NCBI GenBank assembly: GCA_016789745.1
Contig: JAEUQF010000118.1
Span: forward strand, 1 to 64,000
Length of the DNA: 64,000 nucleotides
Reading direction: 5' to 3'
Source of the DNA: Bryobacterales bacterium
GTDB taxonomy: Bacteria > Acidobacteriota > Terriglobia > Bryobacterales > Bryobacteraceae
How positions within the stretch are numbered: position 1 is the first letter of the stretch; every line of letters begins with the position of its first letter. Both the position numbers and the translations under genes were made by a program. Positions 17,738 through 25,375 of the stretch are shown here, piece by piece. The notes beneath the pieces are model-generated. The model had not been told where the DNA came from and did no database searches. It saw nothing but the letters and a program-made list of their open reading frames with translations.

Positions 17738-19466
17738 GGGCAACTCCGGAGGGGCGTCCATTGGACCCGGCAGCGGCGGCCGAAGCCAACCACGCTGATT
17801 CCACGGTGGCGCCGATTTCGTCGGCCAGGAAGGCGCAGGCCGCATCCAGGAACTGCTCCTGGCCCTCATAGCGCATGCGTTTCAGTTGCGGCACAGGACC
17901 GGCCCAGACGGCGGCGAAGGAATCGAGGAAGCCGTCGGCCGAAGGGAGTTCGGCCAGCAGACAGGCGATGCCGCGGGCACCGATTAGCAGTACGTCGGTG
18001 GCACGCAGCAGGGTGCGGGCGCTGCAGGCCAGGTCGGTAACGGTGCTCGATTCGGTGGTCCGCATGGTGAGCAGGACAAACGGCACGCCGTGCTGGCGGC
18101 CGTGGGAGATTTCGCGCTGGAGGCGGGAATACAGGACGTTCAGATCGTCGGTACAGGGCGCCTCGGCGGACACAAGCCCGGTTGCGGGGCGCGCGGCCTC
18201 AGGAGCGGGCAGCGCTGGCAGTTCCGGGCGCGCGTTGCGAAGGCGGCAAAGGGAGTTGAATACGGTGAGGCGAAGGATGCGGCCGTCGATAGGCTGGCTA
18301 AGGCAATGGTCGGCGCCGGCAGCAAGCGCGGCAAGATGATCGGCATTGGTTCTGGCTCGGCAGGTGGTGATGATGGGGAGGTTCCAGCCGTTCTGGCGAA
18401 GGCGGGAGACCAATTCGATGCCGCTTTCGCCGTCGAGTTCGAGCGACAGGACAATGGCATCGGGGGCGGCGGAGGCGAACACCTGGGCGGCGTCGGCGGC
18501 GCCGCAGGCTTCGACGACGGTGAAGCTGCGCTGGAGTTCCTGGCGGAGAGCGGAGCGCCATTTGCCATCGGGCTCGATCAGCAGCAGGCGGCCCTCGCTT
18601 TCGGCGACCAACGGCAGCGGCGTGCGCGGGCGGACGGCGACGGTCGTGGTGTTGACGGCTGGAGACACGATAGGACGCACGGGTGCAATCGGCGCGGGCA
18701 CGGCCCCCCGCCAAGTGACGATTTCCGGGCTGTCCGTTTCACGGCTGATGCGTTTGATGGAGGCCAGGCGCGGCGGGTCAGCGGGGTGGGCGTCCATGGT
18801 TTCGGCTTCCGCGGCATCGATGAAGCCGTTGTCGGGCTCGAGCACAAAGCGGTACAGCCCTTCGGCGGCGGGGCGGCGGCGGTGCTTTTCGACACGCAGG
18901 TAGCGCGGCCCCCCCGGCTGATTGGCCGGAGCAAAGCGCAGGACGCACTCCACCAAATCCTTGGCGGAGCCGAGCACGCGATCGCTGCGTTCCCCGTTGA
19001 CCACGGCCAGGGTGACGCCGGCCATTCCGGCGAGCGGCTCGATAATGGCGCGGAGCCGATCCTGCGGCAGGACGCCGCCGCTTTCCACCAACGGGGTTAC
19101 GGGGTCGAAGACCAGGCGATCGACCGGGCTCGAGCCCAGCAGTTGCCGCAGTTCGGCGATGGCTTGCGCGGGTTCGGAGGCAGCCGCGATATCTTCGATC
19201 TCGTCGGGATATTCGAGCAGGGTGAACTGCCGGGCGCGAAGGTAGCGGCTGAGGTTCCAGCCGAAGAAGTCGGCCATTTCGAGCAGATGTGTGGGGCGTC
19301 CGGCGGTGATGAGGGCGACGTGCTCTCCGGCGCTAAGGCCCTGGTGGAGGAAGCTGAGGCAGAAGGCGGTTTTTCCGCTCCCGCGCGGGCCGTATAGCAG
19401 GCATGCCGAACGCGGCTCAAACCCGCCGGTAGCCGCGTCCAATCTGCCGAATCCCGAAGCTTGCAT
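17730..19466 (-). CDS. Regulator: KaiC-like P-loop ATPase + pseudo-receiver + degenerate GGDEF
   Basis: The ATG at 19466 is chosen over a GTG at 19475 because AGAGGTG sits six bases before it. The 578-residue protein has a RecA/KaiC-like domain with an intact Walker A (GPRGSGKT, residues 26-33) and a Walker-B-like LVFDP strand. A receiver fold follows (RLLLIEPDGKWRSAL onward), in which the phosphorylatable Asp is Ser (IVLSLEL) and the conserved Lys is Gln (LSQPID). The C-terminal domain has a GGDEF-like fold whose signature reads GARGI. It therefore looks like a regulator that binds nucleotide but cannot be phosphorylated or make c-di-GMP. It is first in the exopolysaccharide operon, so it probably controls it. 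Confidence 0.8.
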   Translation of the reverse strand: MQASGFGRLDAATGGFEPRSACLLYGPRGSGKTAFCLSFLHQGLSAGEHVALITAGRPTHLLEMADFFGWNLSRYLRARQFTLLEYPDEIEDIAAASEPAQAIAELRQLLGSSPVDRLVFDPVTPLVESGGVLPQDRLRAIIEPLAGMAGVTLAVVNGERSDRVLGSAKDLVECVLRFAPANQPGGPRYLRVEKHRRRPAAEGLYRFVLEPDNGFIDAAEAETMDAHPADPPRLASIKRISRETDSPEIVTWRGAVPAPIAPVRPIVSPAVNTTTVAVRPRTPLPLVAESEGRLLLIEPDGKWRSALRQELQRSFTVVEACGAADAAQVFASAAPDAIVLSLELDGESGIELVSRLRQNGWNLPIITTCRARTNADHLAALAAGADHCLSQPIDGRILRLTVFNSLCRLRNARPELPALPAPEAARPATGLVSAEAPCTDDLNVLYSRLQREISHGRQHGVPFVLLTMRTTESSTVTDLACSARTLLRATDVLLIGARGIACLLAELPSADGFLDSFAAVWAGPVPQLKRMRYEGQEQFLDAACAFLADEIGATVESAWLASAAAAGSNGRPSGVAHG

Positions 19467-19659
19467 GCACGTCACCTCTGGTCAGAAAGCCGGGTCCGGC
19501 GCCTACTAGGCAGGGCATCCGGTTCCCCGCGATTGTGCATCTTGCGAATCTTTCTGTACTGCAACTATCGGACGGGTAGGCGAGGAACCTTAGGGGGGTT
19601 CGTTAAGATTCAGTAGGAATTAATGGGGCGGGAACTATAGGAATAGGGACGATCGAACG

Positions 19660-21969
19660 ATGGATAGACAGGTGCTATCTCGTACGCTCTATTTCAGTTT
19701 ACTTTTGTTGCCAGTCTGGCTCCAAGCGCAGGCAGGCCCCGGTGCGGTGGCGGTTTCCTACCGGACGACGGCGGATTGGGGCAACGGCTTTAATGGGGAG
19801 ATCACCTTACGAAACGACACGGGTACGGCCTTAACCGATTGGGCGGTGGAGATGGTCTTCGACCGCGATCTGACCACCATTTGGGATGCGCGGATCGCGC
19901 AGCGGGACGGCGCGCGGTATGTGATCCGCGCGATGGACTATAACCGGGTAATCGAGGTGGGCCGATCGGTGACGTTCGGGTTTGGCGGCTCGCCGGGGAA
20001 CGTATTGACAGGGCCACGGGAGATCACGGCCAGCGCCGGCGGGGAAACGGTACAGCCCGGGCCGGGGCGGGTCAGGGTGACGCTGACAGAGAAGACGCGG
20101 ACCGGGAGCGGCTACCAGGCGGAACTAATGCTGGAGAACCCCGGGCCCGAGAAGGTACCGGGGTGGGAGTTGGCATTAGCCGGGACGCTGGAGTTGGTAG
20201 GGGCACGGGGCATAGTGGTAGAACGGCGGGGCGTCACGACAGTGCTGCGGGGTGAGGATACGATTGACGGACGGAGTTCGCTGCGGGTGACGGTGGATGG
20301 AGTGGGGCGGCTGACGGCGGGCGCGGTGACGGGTTGCCGGTTCAATAATCAGGATTGCGTGGCGCAGGTGTTTGTACTGAGTGCGCCGGTGGTGCCGGCC
20401 GGGCCGGTGCTGTTGGATTTCGATACGAATGGGGCCGAGACGCAGATCACGGTGGCGCAGGGGGTGTCGCGATTCGCGTTCCGGAATGCGGGGAACTACG
20501 CGGCGGTATCGAATAACCCGGGCGTGGCGTCGGTAGCGGTGGAAGGCGGAACGCTGGTGGTGACGGCGGGCGCGGCGGGACGGGCGGCGGTGCGACTGAC
20601 CGAGCAGGGCGGCGCGGCACGCTGGCTGGGAGTGCGCGTGAAGCATGCCGATGGGAGCCTGCCGGAGTTGCCGGGATACCTGTCGCTAGGCGCCATGAGT
20701 GAGGATACCGAAGAGCACCTGAAATTCTGGCGCGGGTTTGAGGCAGGGGCGCGGAACCGGCGCAGCGACGTCCGGTATATCTATCTGAACGGTGGGCCGT
20801 ATAACGGGTGGGATACGTGGGGCGCGTCGCCTGGGTCGCGGGCAGTGAACTATATCCGCAACAGCCGGATGCTGGGGATGGTGCCGTTCTTCGTGTTCTA
20901 TAACATTCCGGATGGCAGCGAGAGCTATGAGTTGGACTTGGCGCACGTGCAGGACGCGACCTATATGGCCGCCTATTTCCGGAATCTGAAGCTGTTTCTG
21001 GATATTGTGCGGCGGGAAGCGCCAGATGAGATGGTGGGGGTGGTGCTGGAGCCGGATTTTCTGGGCTACCTGGCGCAGAATGCGGGCAAGCCGGCGTCGG
21101 AGATTCGGGCCGTGACGCGCATGGCGTATGAGACCGGTGTGCTGGATGGCAGCGATCCGCGATTTCCGGATACGGTACAGGGGTTGGTGCAGGCGATCAA
21201 CCGCAGCATTTCGAAACACGCGCCGCAGGTGTATTTCGGCTGGCAGATGAATCTGTGGGCGTCGCCGGCGGGAGGGTTTACGACGCCGATTCCGGGGCGC
21301 GGGATTATCCGGATGACGGACGACAGGGGTATCGAACAGGGGCGCGCGGTGCTGCGGCGCGAGGCGGCGGCCATCACACAGTATTACCTGGACGCGGGGA
21401 TTGGGTCGTATGGGGCACGGTTTGTGTCCATTGATAAGTATGGGCTGGATGCGGTGGGGTTGGAGTCGGGAGCGGCGGAGAATCCGGCCGGGTCGATCTG
21501 GTTCTGGAATAACGACCATTGGAATAACTACCTGGCGTTTGTAGAGGTGATGCGGTCCACCAGCGGGTTGCCGGTGATTCTGTGGCAACTGCCGGTGGGG
21601 CGGATCAACCGCACGGCGCAGGAGAATCCCTACGCGGCGTCGGGGCGGTTTGCGGACCTGAGTAATACGCACCAGAGGTATGAGGACTCGGCGCCGGTGT
21701 TCTTCTTCGGCGATACCTTCACGACGGGCGGGGCGCGGCGTGATTACTTCGCCACGAACCGCGGGGAGGACGCAACGCTACAGGTGGACGGTGACACCAT
21801 CACCTGGGGGGCGCATATGCAGCAGGCGGCCGATGCGGGCGTGGTGTCGATCCTATTCGGAGCGGGAGTGGGGGCGAGTACGTCGAGTATCGGCGACCCG
21901 CCCACGGATGGGTACTGGTGGATTACCAAAGCGCAGCGGTATTACGAACGGCCGGTGCCGCTGCGGTAG
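19660..21969 (+). CDS. Secreted CBM2-CBM2-Ig-like protein with unassigned hydrolase-like domain
   Basis: The 769-residue protein carries a signal peptide (about 1-25) and two CBM2-like cellulose-binding modules (about 28-125, VSYRTTADWGNGFNGEITL; and 136-235, GSGYQAELMLENPGP). An Ig-like domain covers 245-330 and a large C-terminal domain 340-769. The latter shows barrel-like strands with acidic ends: MVGVVLEPDFLGYLAQNAG, ARFVSIDKYGLDAVG and GLPVILWQLPVG, plus several Trp-rich stretches. I cannot assign it to a known GH family. The convergent neighbour is a clear paralogue. A role in cellulose or other beta-glucan attack is inferred from the CBM2 modules. Confidence 0.85.
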   Translation: MDRQVLSRTLYFSLLLLPVWLQAQAGPGAVAVSYRTTADWGNGFNGEITLRNDTGTALTDWAVEMVFDRDLTTIWDARIAQRDGARYVIRAMDYNRVIEVGRSVTFGFGGSPGNVLTGPREITASAGGETVQPGPGRVRVTLTEKTRTGSGYQAELMLENPGPEKVPGWELALAGTLELVGARGIVVERRGVTTVLRGEDTIDGRSSLRVTVDGVGRLTAGAVTGCRFNNQDCVAQVFVLSAPVVPAGPVLLDFDTNGAETQITVAQGVSRFAFRNAGNYAAVSNNPGVASVAVEGGTLVVTAGAAGRAAVRLTEQGGAARWLGVRVKHADGSLPELPGYLSLGAMSEDTEEHLKFWRGFEAGARNRRSDVRYIYLNGGPYNGWDTWGASPGSRAVNYIRNSRMLGMVPFFVFYNIPDGSESYELDLAHVQDATYMAAYFRNLKLFLDIVRREAPDEMVGVVLEPDFLGYLAQNAGKPASEIRAVTRMAYETGVLDGSDPRFPDTVQGLVQAINRSISKHAPQVYFGWQMNLWASPAGGFTTPIPGRGIIRMTDDRGIEQGRAVLRREAAAITQYYLDAGIGSYGARFVSIDKYGLDAVGLESGAAENPAGSIWFWNNDHWNNYLAFVEVMRSTSGLPVILWQLPVGRINRTAQENPYAASGRFADLSNTHQRYEDSAPVFFFGDTFTTGGARRDYFATNRGEDATLQVDGDTITWGAHMQQAADAGVVSILFGAGVGASTSSIGDPPTDGYWWITKAQRYYERPVPLR

Positions 21970-21972
21970 GAC

Positions 21973-24321
21973 CTACTGGCGCGGTGTAGGTGCGGCCAGA
22001 TAGCGCTGCACCTTCGTCATCCACCACAGCTTGTCACCCGGATTGGCGCCGATGCTCGTGGTGCTGATGCCCACACCGGGACCGAACAGCACGGCGAAGA
22101 CACCACTGGCGGCGGCTTCCTGCATATGGCTGCCCCAGGTGATGGCGTTGGCGTTGACGCGCAGTTTCGGATCATTGCCCTGATTGGAGGCAAACCAGGT
22201 AAACCGGGATCCGGTGGTGACGAACGTATCGCCGAAGAAGTAAGTAGGCGCGGAGTCTTCGTAGCGATTGGTGGTGTTGATCAGGTCCGGGAAGAGGCCC
22301 AGCGGGTCGAAGGGATTGGGTTCCCGCGTGCTGTTGATATGGCCGACGGGGATCTGCCAGAGGACGACCGGCAGGTTGCTCGTCTGCTTCAACGCATTGG
22401 CGAAGATCAGGTAGTTACCCCACAGGTCGTTGTTCCAGAACCAGATGGCATTGGCGGGATTGGTGGCGGCGCTGGCTTCGGCGCCGACGGCGTCCAGGCC
22501 GTACTTGTCGATGGAGAGGAACTTGGCGCCATGCGTACCGACGCCGGCGGCCAGGTAGTAGTTGGCGATGGCGGCGGCCTCCTGGGCGATCTGCTGGCGG
22601 CCAAGCGTGATGCCGGACGTGAGCGTCTTCTGGATGATGCCCTTGCCCGGGATAGAGGTGGTGAAGCCGCCGGGGGGCGACGCCCACAGGTTCACCTGCC
22701 AGCCGAAATCGACTTGCGGGGTGTACTTGCGGATGCAGTAGTTGATGGCCTGAACCAAGCCCTGGACAGTGTCGGCGAACGCCGGATCGGCGCCCTGGGT
22801 CAGCAGTCCAGCCTCATACACGCCGCGTGTGGAGGCGTAGATGGCCGATGCCGGCGCATTGGCGTTCTGCGCCAGGTAGCCGAGGAAATCCGGCTCGATA
22901 ATCATGCCGACGGTGTCGTTGGGCGATTCCTGCTGGATCAGGTCCAGCGCCAGTTTCAGGTTCTGGAAGTAAGCCTTCATGTAAGCCGGGTCGGCGACGT
23001 TCTGGCGCACCACCCAGTAACTTTCGCTCGCCGCCGGGATGTTGTACCAGACAAAGAAAGGCACGAAGCCTAACTGGCGGCTGTTGCGGATGTATTCCAC
23101 CAGGCGGCTGCCGTTGTAGTTGCCCCAGGTATTCCAGCCGTTGACGGGGCCACCATTGAGGTAGATGTAGCGGACGTCGACGTAGCGGTTAGCATCGCCG
23201 GTGCCGAAGCCTTTCCAGAAGTTGAGGTGATCGGTGGTGTCTTCGCTGACCGAGCCGACGGCCACATAGGAGGGCATGCCGGGGGCGCTGCCATCGGCCT
23301 TGGCCACGCGGACGCCGACATAGCGGACGGACTTGGTGGCGGTTTCTTCGATGCGCAGGCCGCTGCGTCCGGCGGCGATGCCGGTGAGAGTGAGAGTGCT
23401 GCCGTTGACCGAGGCCGTGACCACGCGAGGGTTATTGGCCGTTACTTTGAAGGCCGGGCTGCTGACGTTGGGCAGGCGCAGCGTGTAGGTGTTGGTGACC
23501 TGGCGGATGGGGATCTGGTTGACGGCTCCGTTGGTGTCGACGGTGTCGATGGTGATGGCGCCGGGGGTGTTGGTGGGAGGCGGCGGACTGGTGGTGCCGC
23601 CGGTGACGATGGTGATGCCGCAGGCGGTGCCGTTGAAGGTGCAGTTGGCGGCCTGGGCGAGGGATCCGTTGCCGGTGAAGCCGAGTTGCACGCTACCGCC
23701 GATGGGGATGGATCCGTTCCAGGAGGCGTTGCGCACCACGTTAGTGCCGTTGGCGACGGTCAGGGTGCCGTTCCAGAGGCTGGTGATGGTGGAGCCAAGG
23801 GTGAACGACAGCGTCCAGCCGTTGACCGCCTGGGTGCCGTTGTTATGGATGATGAGGTCGGCCGTGTAGCCGGTGCTCCAACTGCTGGCGGCGCGGAGGT
23901 TCACCTGGATGGTACCGGCCGGGGGCGGAGGCGGCGTAGTTGGCGGCGGCGTCGTGGGAGGCGGTGTGGAGGGAGTGCCGTTGAGGGCGTAGTTCGTGGG
24001 GCCAGTGACGACGTTGCCGGAGGCGCCGCAGAAGCCGAACGAGACCGAGGCGCCGACGGCCAGCGCTGCATTCCACGATGCCGGCGATACGGTGTAGCGA
24101 TTACCGCTGCGGGTGGCGGTGGCGTCCCAGATGGAGGAGAGCGTGCGATCGAAGTCGAACTGCAGGCTCCACGGGTTGAGGGCGGCGGCGGTATCGTTGG
24201 TGACAGTGATGGTGCCGCAAAAGCCGCTCCCCCAATCAGACGTTGTCTGGTAACGCACCGCAGACCAGCCGGGCACGGTGATGGCGAGGCTCAGAACGAA
24301 TAAGTGACGTAGCACACGCAT
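21973..24321 (-). CDS. Paralogous CBM2-CBM2-hydrolase-like secreted protein
   Basis: The ATG at 24321 gives MRVLRHLFVLSLAITVPGW, a signal peptide, with GGAG just upstream; the protein is 782 residues. Domain order equals the neighbour's: CBM2 (AVRYQTTSDWGSGFCGTITV), a Pro/Thr linker (PPPTTPPPTTPPPPP), a second CBM2 (SSWSTGYTADLIIHNNGTQ), an Ig-like domain and the same C-terminal domain with VGMIIEPDFLGYLAQNA, LSIDKYGLDAVG and NLPVVLWQIPVG. The stop codons of the two genes are only 3 bp apart in convergent orientation, so they form a tail-to-tail paralogue pair. This copy keeps a real inter-CBM linker and Cys pairs that the other copy has lost. Confidence 0.85.
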   Translation of the reverse strand: MRVLRHLFVLSLAITVPGWSAVRYQTTSDWGSGFCGTITVTNDTAAALNPWSLQFDFDRTLSSIWDATATRSGNRYTVSPASWNAALAVGASVSFGFCGASGNVVTGPTNYALNGTPSTPPPTTPPPTTPPPPPAGTIQVNLRAASSWSTGYTADLIIHNNGTQAVNGWTLSFTLGSTITSLWNGTLTVANGTNVVRNASWNGSIPIGGSVQLGFTGNGSLAQAANCTFNGTACGITIVTGGTTSPPPPTNTPGAITIDTVDTNGAVNQIPIRQVTNTYTLRLPNVSSPAFKVTANNPRVVTASVNGSTLTLTGIAAGRSGLRIEETATKSVRYVGVRVAKADGSAPGMPSYVAVGSVSEDTTDHLNFWKGFGTGDANRYVDVRYIYLNGGPVNGWNTWGNYNGSRLVEYIRNSRQLGFVPFFVWYNIPAASESYWVVRQNVADPAYMKAYFQNLKLALDLIQQESPNDTVGMIIEPDFLGYLAQNANAPASAIYASTRGVYEAGLLTQGADPAFADTVQGLVQAINYCIRKYTPQVDFGWQVNLWASPPGGFTTSIPGKGIIQKTLTSGITLGRQQIAQEAAAIANYYLAAGVGTHGAKFLSIDKYGLDAVGAEASAATNPANAIWFWNNDLWGNYLIFANALKQTSNLPVVLWQIPVGHINSTREPNPFDPLGLFPDLINTTNRYEDSAPTYFFGDTFVTTGSRFTWFASNQGNDPKLRVNANAITWGSHMQEAAASGVFAVLFGPGVGISTTSIGANPGDKLWWMTKVQRYLAAPTPRQ

Positions 24322-24436
24322 TAGCTCCAAACCTCATAGTACCGAAGGCACAGCGGGCTGGTACCCGATAGGGTAAGCGAGTGCAGGAAAACAGGGTGGA
24401 CCTGATCCGGCTTCCTAAGTGTTCCAGCCGATAGGG

Positions 24437-24997
24437 TCAGGCTTCGCGCCGGTACTGGCTGTAGACGGCCTCAAACTCCGCCAGCAGGGTTGGGTTCGGC
24501 GCCCGCATGCCGCTGATCACACGCTTGGCCCATTCGAAGTACTCGCGGCAGCGCGGCTCATCCCAGCCGACCGGCCGGTTGTGCATGACGCCGCGCAGGT
24601 TGGAGATCTTGTCGGCGAGTTTGATGAGCTGGGCCCCGGCGGAAAGGTGCGGTGCGTGTTCCACCTGCTTCTGCTTGCGAACGGCCTTGGGCAGGGATTT
24701 GTCATCGGTGACTTCGTCCACCATGCTGGCCACGGCATCGCCGAACTGTTCGGCGATTTCGGCGCTGGTGACGCCGGCATCTTCCACCACATCGTGCAGC
24801 AGGGCGGCCATGAGCACGATCGGGTCGGGATCGGGCGTGGCCTGGCTGATGAGGTCGGCCACTTCGAGCAGATGATTGACATAGGGTTCGGCCGATTCCC
24901 CTTTGCGCCGCTGGTTTTTGTGGCGCTCGGCTGCAAACCGCGCAGCGGCCAGAACGTCGCGAAGCGGGGCGGTGGTTCCGGTTCCGTTGGTTTCCAT
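24437..24997 (-). CDS. MESH1-like small alarmone hydrolase ((p)ppGpp hydrolase, HD domain)
   Basis: The 186-residue protein is a stand-alone HD domain matching the SpoT/RelA hydrolase half and the MESH1 family in order. Motifs are ARFAAERHKNQRRKG, YVNHLLEVADL (metal His), ALLHDVVEDAGVT (the HD motif plus ED), VTDDKSLPK and KLADKISNLRGV. Length equals that of MESH1 (about 180) and no synthetase or TGS/ACT region is present. Such enzymes remove the 3'-pyrophosphate of (p)ppGpp or, in metazoan MESH1, also dephosphorylate NADPH. It is followed on the other side by a 98-aa gene 20 bp upstream, forming a small operon. Confidence 0.9.
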   Translation of the reverse strand: METNGTGTTAPLRDVLAAARFAAERHKNQRRKGESAEPYVNHLLEVADLISQATPDPDPIVLMAALLHDVVEDAGVTSAEIAEQFGDAVASMVDEVTDDKSLPKAVRKQKQVEHAPHLSAGAQLIKLADKISNLRGVMHNRPVGWDEPRCREYFEWAKRVISGMRAPNPTLLAEFEAVYSQYRREA

Positions 24998-25017
24998 GCC
25001 CTATTTTAGAACTGCCG

Positions 25018-25314
25018 CTATTCCGGCGGCAGCATCTGGCGCAGCCGTTCCTTAACGAGTTTTTCCTTCGGGCTGGCGGTAACGCCGTCCACCCACTGGC
25101 GCACCTGGCGGACCGAAAGCTGGTGGCGGACGATGGGGGCGCGGACCTCGATTTCGAGCTGGGTGATGGTGGCGGCGACGGCACCGGAGGACTGGGCGAT
25201 GGCGGCGATGCCCAGGACGGCAGCTTCGAAGAGACTTTCGGCGGTGACCTCGGCGGAGTGGCGGACGCCGGTAAGGTCGGAGAAGGAGACGAGGCAGGTA
25301 CGGAGGTTGGGCAC
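25018..25314 (-). CDS. Conserved-looking 98-aa protein, unknown function
   Basis: The GTG at 25314 opens a 98-residue soluble protein (VPNLRTCLVSFSDLTG). It has a central alanine-rich helix (SLFEAAVLGIAAIAQSSG) and a basic C-terminal helix (QWVDGVTASPKEKLVKERLR). It is cytoplasmic, with no signal or membrane segment. It lies 20 bp upstream of the alarmone-hydrolase gene on the same strand and is probably co-transcribed. No family recognised. Confidence 0.65.
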   Translation of the reverse strand: MPNLRTCLVSFSDLTGVRHSAEVTAESLFEAAVLGIAAIAQSSGAVAATITQLEIEVRAPIVRHQLSVRQVRQWVDGVTASPKEKLVKERLRQMLPPE

Positions 25315-25375
25315 GGGAACAGGTTAGCATTTTCGCTTTTTGTTCGCTATACCCAACCTCGCCACTGCGGACGGC

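Noticed and set aside
24331-24436. Riboswitch in the leader of the CBM2 gene on the minus strand
   Set aside because: A repeated CCGATAGGGT and short hairpins caught attention, but no known c-di-GMP, cobalamin or other aptamer core could be matched by eye.
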